Shown here: in pieces, positions 14,544 to 24,014 of the stretch
Layout: the number at the start of each line of letters is the position of its first letter
Position numbering within the stretch: the stretch's first letter is position 1
NCBI GenBank assembly: GCA_021810635.1
Contig: JAJZIH010000016.1
Location: 1 to 40,291 of the forward strand
DNA: 40,291 bases
Direction: 5' to 3'
Source of the DNA: Pseudomonadota bacterium
Lineage (GTDB): Bacteria; Pseudomonadota; Gammaproteobacteria; JAKAQQ01
Notes under the pieces: generated by a model
Databases searched by the model: none
What the model was told of the DNA's origin: nothing
Seen by the model: the letters and a program-made list of their open reading frames with translations, nothing else
Position numbers and translations under genes: made by a program

Positions 14544-17500
14544 AAAACCGCAGGATGACCAGTCCAGCCGGGAGCGGGCGCTCGATCCGACGGGCTCGTT
14601 TCTGGTCCAGGCACCGGCCGGATCCGGGAAAACCACACTGCTCGTGACGCGCTTCCTGACGCTCCTGGCCACGGTCGAGGAGCCCGAGGAGGTGCTTGCC
14701 CTCACCTTCACCCGGAAAGCGCAGGCCGAGATGACCCACCGGATCTGGCAGGCGCTCGCCGGGACCGATCCGTCTGGCCCTTTGGCAGGGCCCGCAGAAC
14801 GGGTCCGGCAACGGAGCCGTGAAAGGGGCTGGAGCCTCGAACGTATGCCGCAACGTCTCCGCATCATGACGATCGACGGCTTTGCCCTCGGACTGATCCA
14901 GAAAATGCCTTGGACGGCCGCCCGTGGGCAGATCCCCAGGGTGACCGAGCAGGCGGAAGGCCTGTACCTTGAAGCAGCCCGCCGGGTGATCGAAGAGTTG
15001 CCGGCAGAATCCGACTATCGCGAGGCGATCGGCACTTGGCTGACCAAGGTGGGGGGGGATCCCGAATCGCTGGTGGAAGCTCTGGCCACCATGCTGGCGG
15101 TGCGCGAACAGTGGCAGGGGCTCCTCTACGCTTCCGGCCGGGACTCCGGGTGGGAGGAGGGTCGCGGTCGGGCCGGGATCCATCTCCTCCGCGAGACCCA
15201 TGCCCGTTGCCGGCGCGAAGTGACTCCAAGGCGTTTCCGGCGATGGCTGGATCTCGCGCAGGCCGTGGGCGATTGGCGGAGGCGGCTCTGTCTCGACACG
15301 GGCGATCCGTCGGAGGAAGGGGAAACGGCGGAGCCGGTCCCCGGGGATGGCGGAGTGATGGAAATCCTCCGCGAGATCGGCCTCCTGGTCGGACTGTTTC
15401 TGACCAGTACGGGCGAGCCCCGCAGTCCACGCGGGATCCACAAGCTCCTCGGCGCGAAGAATCTTACGCCCCGGGAACTTTTGGACGAACGCGAAGAGTT
15501 GTCCCGGGCGGTGGTCGCCGAGCTCGAAACGCTGGCGTCCCATCCCGGACGGGTGGAGATCCTGCGCCGCCTGAACCGGCTGCCGCGCGTCCAGACCCAG
15601 GATTCGATCCTGCTCGAGCAGGTTCTCGTGGTGCTGGCCCGGGCCCTCTACCAGCTCCAGCAGGTTTTCCGGGAGACCGGCACGGCCGACTTCGCCGGGA
15701 TCACCCTGATGGCACTCCAGGCGCTGGGTGAGGAGGAGCCGACGGATTTGGCCCTGGCGCTCGATTACCGGATCCAGCACCTGTTGGTGGACGAATTCCA
15801 GGATACGAGCATTGCCCATTACACGTTGCTGAGAAAGCTCCTGCGCGGCTGGCAGCCGGGAGACGGCCACACTTTTTTTGCCGTGGGCGATCCCCTCCAG
15901 TCGATTTACCGCTTCCGCGAGGCCGAGGTGGGAGTTTTCCTCAACTGCCAGGAACAGGGTCTGCCGGGCTTCCCGCTCGAAACCCTGGTACTCCACGACA
16001 ACTACCGCAGCCATCCGGCTCTGGTCGACTGGTTCAACGAGCACTTCGAGCACCTGTTCCCCGCAGCCGACGATCCGGAATCCGGGGCTGTGCGTTACAA
16101 CCCGGTGCGGGCCAGGCGAGATGGGGAGCCCGGGGAAGCCCGGGCCCAGGTCCACCTCGTTGCTGGGGACGACCCGGAGGACCGGGCCGGGAGAGTCACC
16201 GACCTCATTCACGCGGAACGGGTCCGGGATCCGGATGCACGCATCGCCGTTCTCGTGCGTACCCACGACGATGCGGAACCGATCGCGCGCCGGCTCAGAA
16301 CCGAGGCCGTGGCCTTCCGGGCCCTCGACCTCGAACCCCTCATCGGTTTCGGCCCGGTCCAGGATCTCCTCATGCTGGCTTTGGCGCTCCTCCATCCGGG
16401 CGACCGCCGGGCCTGGCTGGCCGTGCTGCGCGCCCCCTGGATCGGACTCTCGCTCGCCGACCTCGTGGCCTTGGGGGAGATCCCCCTGGTTCCGACCGGC
16501 CCGCTGGCACCCTGGCCGCCCGCGAATCTGAGCGCCGACGGCGCGGTCCGGCTCGAACGGGCCTGGCCCACCCTTCAACTGGCCTTCGGGCGGCTGTCCC
16601 GGACGCACCGGCTGAGGGAAGTGATCGAGGCGACGTGGCTCGAGCTCGGAGGTCCCGCTCTCTACGGCAGCGATTTCGACCTGGCTCTGGCCGAACGTTT
16701 CTTGGACATGCTGGATGAGCATCCGGCGGGAGAATGGCGGGCCGATCCCCTCCGCCTGCCGGAGGCAGTATCCCGCCTCCGCGCCCCCCACGAAGCCGAG
16801 ATCGAGGATCCACGTCTCGAACTCCTCACCATCCATCGGGCCAAGGGTCTTGAATGGGACGTCGTCATCCTGGGCGGACTGGACCGCGGGGTGCCGCGAC
16901 GGGATCCGCGTCTGCTGGAGTGGCTGGAACGGATCGGACCCGAGGGACCTGAGGTCATCATGGCCACGGCGGACGCGGCCCGTCGGCGATCCGGCCACCA
17001 GGGATGGTATCAATACCTCGAGGCGGTCGAGAAGGACAAGGATGCAGCGGAGCGGGTCCGCCTAGCCTATGTGGCGGCCACGCGTGCCCGCGAGCGGCTT
17101 CATCTCGTGGCGATGGCCGGCCCAGGCCCGGAACCGAAACCCCGGAAGGGTTCCCTGGCGGACGTGTTCTGGCCGGTCCTCTCCACGGCGGAACCGGTTG
17201 CGGCTCCTGCATCGGGCCGGGATCCAGAAAGTCGCACAGAGCTGGTACGGTCCCGGCGCAGAAGCGACTTCCCGGGCCTTGAGAGGTCCGATGAGGGACC
17301 GGACTTCCGAACCGAGCCCGGGTCGGCCGCCTCCGGCGTGCCTCGGCCGTTCTTCGACTGGGCCGAGACCGAGGCGCGCCTCCTCGGGGTGGTCCTGCAC
17401 GAGATTTGCGCGCGGATCGGCCAGCTCGGCTGGGAGCGGAGCCGCGCCTGGTACGACCCGGACTCAGGAGCACGGGCCCGGTGGGTACGTCGGCTCGGTG

Positions 17501-17904
17501 AGGGCGGGCTGGCGCCTGCGGCCGCCCGCCGTCTCGCATCCGATCTCGGTGGCATTGTCGGGCGTATCGTTCGCGATCCCGAAGCCCGCTGGATCTTGGG
17601 GCCCCACCCCTGGGCCGCGTGCGAGCTGGCTCTCCACAGCGGGTACGGGATGGAGCGCGCGCGGATCCGAGTCGACCGGCTGTTTCGTGAGCCGGACGGC
17701 ACGTTCTGGATCATCGACTACAAGCTGGGACGCCACCCGGGGGGAGATCTCGACGCTTTTCTTCACTCGGAGGAGGACCGTTACCGGCCCCAGCTCGAAC
17801 GCTATGCCCGCCTGCTGCGCCGGGCTGAACCGGGACCTCTGAAACTGGGGCTTTACTTTCTGGCTCCGGCCCGGTTTGATCCGCTGATCCCTTCCTCCGG
17901 GTGA
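14524..17904 (+). CDS. AddA-like UvrD-family helicase-nuclease
   Basis: A 1126-residue SF1 helicase with a C-terminal nuclease, the AddA/RecB layout. Motif I is APAGSGKTTLL (30-40); LALTFTRKAQAEM is motif Ia; LLVDEFQDTS (about 420) is motif II; AVGDPLQSIYRFREAEV is motif III; LTIHRAKGLEWDVVIL and YVAATRARERLHLV are motifs V and VI. The C-terminal nuclease shows LGVVLHEI, RIRVDRLF, IIDYKLGR (about 1063) and YRPQLERYARLL. With the upstream AddB-like partner it should process double-strand breaks for RecA loading. ATG 14524 is chosen because GGGGGGAG stands just upstream; in-frame ATGs at 14452 and 14473 would lengthen it by 17 to 24 residues. Confidence 0.88.
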   Translation: MHPQQTEKPQDDQSSRERALDPTGSFLVQAPAGSGKTTLLVTRFLTLLATVEEPEEVLALTFTRKAQAEMTHRIWQALAGTDPSGPLAGPAERVRQRSRERGWSLERMPQRLRIMTIDGFALGLIQKMPWTAARGQIPRVTEQAEGLYLEAARRVIEELPAESDYREAIGTWLTKVGGDPESLVEALATMLAVREQWQGLLYASGRDSGWEEGRGRAGIHLLRETHARCRREVTPRRFRRWLDLAQAVGDWRRRLCLDTGDPSEEGETAEPVPGDGGVMEILREIGLLVGLFLTSTGEPRSPRGIHKLLGAKNLTPRELLDEREELSRAVVAELETLASHPGRVEILRRLNRLPRVQTQDSILLEQVLVVLARALYQLQQVFRETGTADFAGITLMALQALGEEEPTDLALALDYRIQHLLVDEFQDTSIAHYTLLRKLLRGWQPGDGHTFFAVGDPLQSIYRFREAEVGVFLNCQEQGLPGFPLETLVLHDNYRSHPALVDWFNEHFEHLFPAADDPESGAVRYNPVRARRDGEPGEARAQVHLVAGDDPEDRAGRVTDLIHAERVRDPDARIAVLVRTHDDAEPIARRLRTEAVAFRALDLEPLIGFGPVQDLLMLALALLHPGDRRAWLAVLRAPWIGLSLADLVALGEIPLVPTGPLAPWPPANLSADGAVRLERAWPTLQLAFGRLSRTHRLREVIEATWLELGGPALYGSDFDLALAERFLDMLDEHPAGEWRADPLRLPEAVSRLRAPHEAEIEDPRLELLTIHRAKGLEWDVVILGGLDRGVPRRDPRLLEWLERIGPEGPEVIMATADAARRRSGHQGWYQYLEAVEKDKDAAERVRLAYVAATRARERLHLVAMAGPGPEPKPRKGSLADVFWPVLSTAEPVAAPASGRDPESRTELVRSRRRSDFPGLERSDEGPDFRTEPGSAASGVPRPFFDWAETEARLLGVVLHEICARIGQLGWERSRAWYDPDSGARARWVRRLGEGGLAPAAARRLASDLGGIVGRIVRDPEARWILGPHPWAACELALHSGYGMERARIRVDRLFREPDGTFWIIDYKLGRHPGGDLDAFLHSEEDRYRPQLERYARLLRRAEPGPLKLGLYFLAPARFDPLIPSSG

Positions 17905-17961
17905 GCCGCCCCTTGCACTCCGCGCCCGGCTCCGACTCTCCCTCCACCCCTGGCTGATCCC

Positions 17962-20268
17962 ATGACGCCCCGGCGACCTGGTACTCCCCGGCCCTCCCGT
18001 CCACACCCCCCGAACCGGATGCGGGCCGGGGAATCTCCAGAGTCGGTCGACCTCGGGCGTTTCGTGGAAAAGGCCTACCTCGACTATTCCATGACGGTGA
18101 TTCTCGACCGGGCCCTGCCGCATCTGGCCGACGGACTAAAACCGGTCCAGCGCCGCATCCTCTACGCCATGCATGAACTGGGCCTCGGAGATCATCCCAA
18201 GTTCAAAAAATCCGCCCGCACCGTGGGGGATGTGATCGGAAAGTTCCATCCCCATGGAGACCAGGCGGCCTACGAGGCGCTCGTGCTCATGGCACAGCCC
18301 TTTTCCTGCCGCTATCCGCTGGTGACCGGGCAGGGTAATTTCGGTTCACCGGACAATCCGAAGTCTTTCGCGGCGATGCGTTACACCGAGTCCCGCCTCT
18401 CCCCGTATGCCGAACTCCTCCTCGCGGAACTCGACCAGGGAACGGTCGATTGGGTTCCCAACTTCGACGGCACCCTTGAGGAGCCGGTCCTCCTGCCGGC
18501 CCGGATGCCGTGGGTTCTGCTCAATGGCTCGAGTGGCATTGCGGTGGGCATGGCCACCGATATCCCGCCGCACAATCTCGGTGAAATCGCCCAAGCCCTG
18601 ATCCACCTCCTGGATCATCCGAAGGCCGGCCCCGATGCCCTGCGGGCATTCATCCCGGGGCCGGATTTTCCCACCGAAGCGGAGATCACAACGGGCGCGG
18701 ACGAACTCGCGGTCCTGTATGCAGCCGGTTGCGGCATGGTCCGGGCGCGGGCGCGCTATCACCGGGAGGACCACGACCTCGTGGTTGAAGCCCTGCCTTA
18801 CCAGGTCTCGGGCTCCGCCGTGCTGACCGAGCTGGCCCGCCTGGTCGAGGCGGGTGAACTGCCATGGGTCCGGGATCTGAGGGACGAGTCCGACCAGGAA
18901 CATCCGACCCGGCTCGTCATTACGCTCCGTGAAGGGGAGGTTCCCATGGAGCGGATCTTCGAGCACCTGTGCGCGGTCTGCGATCTTGAGCGCAGTTACC
19001 GGGTCAACTTCAACGTCATCACCCCGGCCGGAGCGCCCCGCGTCCTCGGGCTCGCCGACCTGCTCCACCAGTGGCTCGGATTCCGCCTGGCCACGCTCGA
19101 ACGCCTGCTGCGCTGGCAGCTCGGGCGGGTGCGGGTCCGTCTTGAGGTTGTCACCGGGCTTTTGCGGGTCCATCACGATCTCCTGGCGGTCATCCGGATC
19201 ATCCGGGAGTCCGGTGAACCACGGGAGGAGCTCATGCGGGTTTTTGGACTGACCGAGCGGCAGGCGGAAGCCGTTCTGGACATGCGGCTCCGGCAGCTGG
19301 CACGTCTCGAGTCCCTCGCCCTCGAAAAGGAGCAGGAGACGCTCTCGGCGCGGGGAGCCGAAATCGAAGCCACGCTGTCCTCGCCGGCCCGTCTCCGGAA
19401 GCAGGTCCGGGCCCAGCTCGTGGCGGACCGGGCGCGGTTTGCCGATCCGCGCCGCTCCCCACTGGTTCCGCGGCTGCCGGCCGAGCGACTGTCGCGGGAG
19501 CGGGTGTCCCACGGGGAGGCGATCACCGTGGTCCTGACCCGTCGCGGATGGATCCGGACGGCGCGCGGGCACGAATGGGATCCCAAGCAGGCCACGTATC
19601 GAAGCGGAGATGGCTTTCTGGCGCTGGAACGGGGAGACAGTCGCGAAACTCTGGTCCTGTTCGATTCACAGGGCCGGGTTTACAACCTCGGGCCGGACGA
19701 TCTGCCCGACCGACGCAGTCCCGGGATCCCCCTGACCAGCCGACTGGATCCGCCGCCCGACGCCCGTTTCGTCGCCCTGTCGTTCCTGAGACCGGATGAG
19801 CCGGTCCTGTGGGCCGATGACTGGGGCTATGGCCTCGTGCTCCCGGCACCCGCCCTGGCGGTACGCCTCCGCAGGGGTCGGCAGTTGTTCCGGCTGCCTC
19901 AAGGTGATGCGGCCCTCGCAGCCGCACCCCTGGGTCGGGCCGGTCGGGTGGTCCTGCTCGGGTCGGCTGGCCGTCTGCTCGTGATCGATCCGGCTGGGAT
20001 CCCCCGGCAGGCCCAGGGGCGCGGGGTCCGGCTCCTCGGGATTCCCGCGCCGCAGCGGGGCGAGGAACGGCTGCTCGCGGCGCTCCCCTTGGCACCCGGG
20101 GCGGGACTCCGCCTGGTGAGCGGCCGGCGCGAGCTCCGACTCTCCCCCGCCGGGCTCAAGGCCTATCATGGCGACCGCGGCCGCCGGGGTCGGCCGCTCC
20201 CCGACCCGTGGCAAAGGCGTATGGATGATCTGGCGGTCGAGGTCATCCCGGCCACGGCGGGGGATTGA
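17962..20268 (+). CDS. parC: DNA topoisomerase IV subunit A
   Basis: The breakage-reunion subunit of topoisomerase IV, which decatenates daughter chromosomes; 768 residues (E. coli 752). It has [47 protein letters not shown], the active-site Tyr141 in [10 protein letters not shown], and [17 protein letters not shown]. The C-terminal beta-pinwheel (from about 490) has degenerate blades and no GyrA-box (QRRGGKG), supporting ParC over GyrA. The quinolone pocket reads [11 protein letters not shown]: Gln101 occupies the position of E. coli Ser80, with the Glu84 equivalent kept. The first about 20 residues are a Pro/Arg-rich extension; ATG 18019 is an alternative start. The gene is 57 bases after the AddA-like gene and convergent with the next. 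Confidence 0.92.
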   Translation: MTPRRPGTPRPSRPHPPNRMRAGESPESVDLGRFVEKAYLDYSMTVILDRALPHLADGLKPVQRRILYAMHELGLGDHPKFKKSARTVGDVIGKFHPHGDQAAYEALVLMAQPFSCRYPLVTGQGNFGSPDNPKSFAAMRYTESRLSPYAELLLAELDQGTVDWVPNFDGTLEEPVLLPARMPWVLLNGSSGIAVGMATDIPPHNLGEIAQALIHLLDHPKAGPDALRAFIPGPDFPTEAEITTGADELAVLYAAGCGMVRARARYHREDHDLVVEALPYQVSGSAVLTELARLVEAGELPWVRDLRDESDQEHPTRLVITLREGEVPMERIFEHLCAVCDLERSYRVNFNVITPAGAPRVLGLADLLHQWLGFRLATLERLLRWQLGRVRVRLEVVTGLLRVHHDLLAVIRIIRESGEPREELMRVFGLTERQAEAVLDMRLRQLARLESLALEKEQETLSARGAEIEATLSSPARLRKQVRAQLVADRARFADPRRSPLVPRLPAERLSRERVSHGEAITVVLTRRGWIRTARGHEWDPKQATYRSGDGFLALERGDSRETLVLFDSQGRVYNLGPDDLPDRRSPGIPLTSRLDPPPDARFVALSFLRPDEPVLWADDWGYGLVLPAPALAVRLRRGRQLFRLPQGDAALAAAPLGRAGRVVLLGSAGRLLVIDPAGIPRQAQGRGVRLLGIPAPQRGEERLLAALPLAPGAGLRLVSGRRELRLSPAGLKAYHGDRGRRGRPLPDPWQRRMDDLAVEVIPATAGD

Positions 20269-20345
20269 ACGCAGGCGCCCCCTGGACCCCCTCCGGTTTT
20301 GGCCGTGGGGAGGTTGAGCGGCCTCCATGCGTCGTGGCCTTTGTG
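20269..20345. other. Convergent parC / fimX-like junction
   Basis: A 77-base gap between convergent genes. It contains a GGAGG/CCTCC stem with an 8-base loop near 20310-20328 but no T-tract, so no intrinsic terminator is asserted. Confidence 0.4.
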
Positions 20346-22370
20346 TTAACCGTTCTTTCCCGTCCCCAATGGCGTGAAGGAGGCATCCTCTCCGAAGAAT
20401 GGTCCTTGGGCGAGCTGGACCCCGCGGCTCAAAAGTTCATTGAGGAGCTGCGCGCGGTCGACGTCGGTGGCCAGGATCGAGATCTTCCGTTCGAGGAGTA
20501 TGGGCAGCCAGGGAGCAGGCGCTTCGGCGGGCGTTGCCGCATCGGCCGCTTCCGGTTTGGAACCGGCTTCGAGGACCCGGGTCGCGGGCATGCGGACGAA
20601 ATGTGGCTTGAAGTGATTGAGGATCAGTCCTGAAGAACGGGACTGCCCGAACTCATCGAGCCCGATCAGGATGCCTGCCGCGCGCAACGGGCCGACCCAT
20701 TCCCGGGCGGTCCTGATCTGGTTGGCGATGGCACGTTCGCGAAACAGGAGGGCCAGTCGCCCTGGGGACTTCTGGGGCCAGTGTTCGGTGATGGAGGTCG
20801 CAAGGGCCGGCTTCCCGAGGGTTCCTCCGGACAGCCTCAGGTAGAGCAGGAACGGGCCCGGTTGGGGGGGATGGAGGAGGCAGTGGAGTGCGGTTTCGAT
20901 CAGGTATTCGTCGAGCACCGCGAGGGCACCCTGTGCGCTGGCCTGTTGGAAGAACTCCGGCCACGAAGCGCGATGGCACGTTCGAAGCAGGTCTTGGCTC
21001 AGGCGCAGTTCGAAGTGGGTGAGCGGGTCACTGGTCGTGAAACTGTTGACCACCCGCGTGACCAGCGGCAGACTCTTGCTTGCGATCAGGTGATCGATGA
21101 GCGGCGCGAGATCCTCCGGACCCACCGCGCCCGCGGTCGGCATGTAGCGGTTGACTGGTTCTGGTCCTTGCGACGCCTCGGTGGCCTCGCGGATCAGGCG
21201 GGACAGGGTGGAGTTCCGGACCCGCGAACTCACGCCGACGGTGATGCCGATCACGAGGGACTGATTGAAAGCCTCGTAGAGATGGCCCTCGACCGCCTGG
21301 TGGAGGTTTTCGGCCCAGAGTTTCATGTTTCCCTCGGCCGGCCGCTCGAGCCAGTAGCACAGGGTCCAGCCAAAGCGGGTGACGAGATCGCCGGGCTTGG
21401 AAAAGGGGCGGGACTGGCGTTCGATCTCATCGAGCAGACTCCCGATCATGGCCGCCCCGTGATCCTTGAGCAGCCTGTCGAGGTCGCGCAGCCGGACGAT
21501 GGCGATCGCCTGTTCGCTCCGCTTGGGCAGCGCGGCCTCCAGGTGCTCCTGGATGCGGACGGAAAAGTCCGTGTTGTCCAAGACTCCTTCCGGATTCATC
21601 GACTCCGGCGGCAGAGCCGCCAGAGTTTCAACCGGGACCGGACGGGGTTGCGCGAGAATGAGGATGGCCGGTTCGCCCCTCCAGCCGGTCGGCCGCGCCG
21701 CAAGAAGGAGGGGGACGGGGGGAGATCCCTGTTTCTGGACTTCCATCTCCACCGGACGGGACTCGCTCGTTTGGGCGCATTTTTTGAGACCCTGCTTGAT
21801 GCGGGGGCGCTCGCCGGGCGGGAACAGATCGAGGAAGGGCCGCGAATCGGCTCGGTCCAGGCCGAAGAAGGCAAGGTAGGCCGGATTGGCGTAGAGATGG
21901 AGCCCCTCCTGGATGTAGGCGATCGGGGTTTCCAGGGTATCGGCGAGAAGGTGGTGCGCGCGTTCGTCCTCCTCGTGTGCGTAGCGCAACTGGAGGGCGT
22001 CGCGCTTGAGCCCGTAGAACCCGACCGTCTGCAGGATGACCTGCCGGGTCTTGGGTGGGTCGTCCAGGCTGATGAAATCACTGCCGGGCCACGTATCGGG
22101 GCTCTTTTCAAACAGGGTGAGGCGGGGCAGATCCTCCCATTTCTGCCGCAGGTCTTCCGGCACGGAGGACCAGTTCCATTCGAGCTCGGAATCCCAGAAC
22201 AGGATCATCCAGTTGGACGGATCTTCCTCCGCCAGGTTCTCGAGCGCAGCGATGCTGCGGATGCGCGACCACACCCCCTGATTGCGGAGCAGGGTGTTGA
22301 CCTCCTCTCCCCGCTCGGGGTACTGCGTGATCACGAGGAGTGAGATGGGATCCTGGTCGGATGTGGACAC
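20346..22370 (-). CDS. FimX-like protein with degenerate REC-PAS-GGDEF-EAL domains
   Basis: A 674-residue signalling protein from GTG 22370, two bases after the epmB stop, with GAGGG upstream. Order: receiver-like domain (1-125, with ILFWDSE in the phosphoacceptor area), PAS (about 140-245, ETPIAYIQEGLHLYANPAYLAFFG), GGDEF-like (about 265-410, signature replaced by RFGWTLCYW) and EAL-like (about 425-665). EAL is FELRLSQ (Glu454 kept), DDFG is DEFG (572-575), and the later Lys-Ile-Asp is lost, so neither cyclase nor phosphodiesterase activity is expected. Size, order and degeneracy match FimX of Pseudomonas and Xanthomonas, a c-di-GMP receptor for type IV pilus assembly; FimX identity is an inference. 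Other degenerate EAL proteins remain possible. Confidence 0.75.
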   Translation of the reverse strand: MSTSDQDPISLLVITQYPERGEEVNTLLRNQGVWSRIRSIAALENLAEEDPSNWMILFWDSELEWNWSSVPEDLRQKWEDLPRLTLFEKSPDTWPGSDFISLDDPPKTRQVILQTVGFYGLKRDALQLRYAHEEDERAHHLLADTLETPIAYIQEGLHLYANPAYLAFFGLDRADSRPFLDLFPPGERPRIKQGLKKCAQTSESRPVEMEVQKQGSPPVPLLLAARPTGWRGEPAILILAQPRPVPVETLAALPPESMNPEGVLDNTDFSVRIQEHLEAALPKRSEQAIAIVRLRDLDRLLKDHGAAMIGSLLDEIERQSRPFSKPGDLVTRFGWTLCYWLERPAEGNMKLWAENLHQAVEGHLYEAFNQSLVIGITVGVSSRVRNSTLSRLIREATEASQGPEPVNRYMPTAGAVGPEDLAPLIDHLIASKSLPLVTRVVNSFTTSDPLTHFELRLSQDLLRTCHRASWPEFFQQASAQGALAVLDEYLIETALHCLLHPPQPGPFLLYLRLSGGTLGKPALATSITEHWPQKSPGRLALLFRERAIANQIRTAREWVGPLRAAGILIGLDEFGQSRSSGLILNHFKPHFVRMPATRVLEAGSKPEAADAATPAEAPAPWLPILLERKISILATDVDRAQLLNELLSRGVQLAQGPFFGEDASFTPLGTGKNG

Positions 22371-22372
22371 GC

Positions 22373-23368
22373 TCAGCCCTCGAGAGGAGTTTTGGCCGGG
22401 GCGCCGGGAACTTCCCGGACAAGCCGGGGAACCAGGTATCCCGGAAGGCGGGTCCGGAGTTCCTGGTGGATGGCACAAGCGCGGTCGTCGGCAACGGCAA
22501 AGTGGGTGCCCCCCTGTACGGGATCGAGCTGGTGGAGGTAGTAGGGCAAAACACCGGCGGAAAACAGGCTTTCGGACAGGTCGGCGAGCGAGCCCGGATC
22601 GTCGTTCACGCCCGCCAGGAGCACCGACTGGTTGAGCAGGTGGAAGCCTTCGGTCCGGAACGCCTGGAGCGCCCGCACCACGGCGGGAGTGATCTCGCGG
22701 GCATGGTTGGCGTGGATCACGAGCACCCGGCGGCGCGCAAACCGTCCAAGGGCGGCCAGGAGCTCTGGGCCGATCCGGCCTGGGCGAACGACCGGTTCCC
22801 GGCTGTGGACGCGCAGGGTGGCCAGATGCGCGAGGCCATTGAGACGCCCGCACAGGGAAGCGAGCCGGGCAGGGCTCAGGGTGAGTGGATCACCGCCGCT
22901 CAGGATGACTTCCCGGATGCTCGGATCTCCCGCGAGGAGGGCTACTGCCGCCTCGCAGTCCGGATCTTCCCGGGCCTGTGCGCGGACCGGAAAATGGCGC
23001 CGGAAGCAGTAGCGGCAATGGATGCTGCACTCGGTGCTGGCCAAAAGCAGGGCCCGGCCGGCATATTTGCGAATCAGGCGTGGGCTTGGAAGTCTCTGGC
23101 GCTCTCCCAAGGGATCCTTCGATCCGGTGGGATCGGCCTCCCGGGCCTGGGGGGCGAACTGGAGCCAAAGCGGGTCGGCGGGGTCGCCGTGGACGGCCCG
23201 GGCGAGGAATGAGCGGGAGACCCGGAACGGAAAGGCCCAGAGGATCTCGGCCGGGAACCCGGACGCCGGCAGGCCCGCCCCGATCCCGGGAACGGACGGG
23301 TCGGTGACGAGCGCCAGACTTGCGTCCTCATCGAGGTGCTTCAGGGGGGGGGCGAGTTTCGCTATCAT
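22373..23368 (-). CDS. epmB: EF-P-(lysine) beta-lysylation radical-SAM 2,3-aminomutase
   Basis: Converts L-lysine to (R)-beta-lysine for attachment to EF-P. The 331-residue product has the radical-SAM cluster Cys114-x3-Cys118-x2-Cys121 in ECSIHCRYCFRRHFP, the SAM-binding ILSGGDPL, the PLP-phosphate region and a C-terminal PLP lysine, Lys326, in AKTPL. It lacks the extended zinc-binding C-terminus of clostridial 2,3-aminomutases, as expected for EpmB. It is divergent from efp across 76 bases. A candidate promoter, CTGACG with TATGAT at 18-base spacing, overlaps the chosen ATG (23368), so the transcript may be nearly leaderless or the promoter reading may be wrong. Confidence 0.93.
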   Translation of the reverse strand: MIAKLAPPLKHLDEDASLALVTDPSVPGIGAGLPASGFPAEILWAFPFRVSRSFLARAVHGDPADPLWLQFAPQAREADPTGSKDPLGERQRLPSPRLIRKYAGRALLLASTECSIHCRYCFRRHFPVRAQAREDPDCEAAVALLAGDPSIREVILSGGDPLTLSPARLASLCGRLNGLAHLATLRVHSREPVVRPGRIGPELLAALGRFARRRVLVIHANHAREITPAVVRALQAFRTEGFHLLNQSVLLAGVNDDPGSLADLSESLFSAGVLPYYLHQLDPVQGGTHFAVADDRACAIHQELRTRLPGYLVPRLVREVPGAPAKTPLEG

Positions 23369-23444
23369 AGTGCGTCCAGTTACGCCACGTCAGGTCCGAT
23401 CGGCTGACCAGACGGGCCTCGAATCTTGCGCGGATCCATGAGAC

Positions 23445-24014
23445 ATGACGACCTATACTACCAATGAATTCAAAAGTGGCCTCAAGATCATCCTGGACGG
23501 GGATCCCTACAACGTCATTGAAAACGAGTTTGTCAAACCCGGCAAGGGACAGGCCTTCAACCGGGTCAGGATCCGCAACCTCAAGACCAACCGGGTCATC
23601 GAAAAGACCTTCAAGTCGGGAGATGCAGTCGAGGGTGCGGATGTCGTCGACGTCGAGATGCAATACCTGTACCAGGACGGGATCCACTGGCATTTTATGC
23701 ACCCGGAGACGTTCGAGCAATATCACGCGGAGACGGCCGCGATGGCGGATGCGGCGCGCTGGCTCAAGGGCGAGGAGGTCTGCATCGTGACGCTGTGGAA
23801 CAACCGGCCGCTTTTGGTGATGCCCCCCCACACGGTCACCCTGCGCGTCACCCGGACCGATCCCGGCCTGCGCGGGGACACCTCGAGCGGGGGCAGCAAG
23901 CCGGCCGAACTCGAAACCGGCACCAGCGTCCGGGTTCCGCTCTTCATTCAGGAAGGAGAACTCATCAAGGTCAACACGCGGACTGCGGAATACATTGCGC
24001 GCGGGAAGGAGTGA
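23445..24014 (+). CDS. efp: Elongation factor P
   Basis: EF-P relieves ribosomes stalled at polyproline stretches. The 189-residue protein starts [38 protein letters not shown], and Lys34 in the KPGKG loop is the site of beta-lysylation, at the same number as in E. coli. The OB-domain signatures [22 protein letters not shown] and [31 protein letters not shown] are complete. epmB is divergent and epmA overlaps its 3' end by 20 bases, so the substrate and two of its modification enzymes are clustered. EpmC, the hydroxylase, is not in the window. Confidence 0.97.
   Translation: MTTYTTNEFKSGLKIILDGDPYNVIENEFVKPGKGQAFNRVRIRNLKTNRVIEKTFKSGDAVEGADVVDVEMQYLYQDGIHWHFMHPETFEQYHAETAAMADAARWLKGEEVCIVTLWNNRPLLVMPPHTVTLRVTRTDPGLRGDTSSGGSKPAELETGTSVRVPLFIQEGELIKVNTRTAEYIARGKE

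Noticed and set aside
12702-17013. Very long antisense open frames opposite the AddB/AddA-like genes (721 and 903 codons)
   Set aside because: They are mirror frames of GC-rich genes, contain no recognisable domain, and the plus-strand frames have complete family motifs.
20269-20345. Intrinsic terminator between parC and the fimX-like gene
   Set aside because: A stem is possible but there is no T-tract on either strand.
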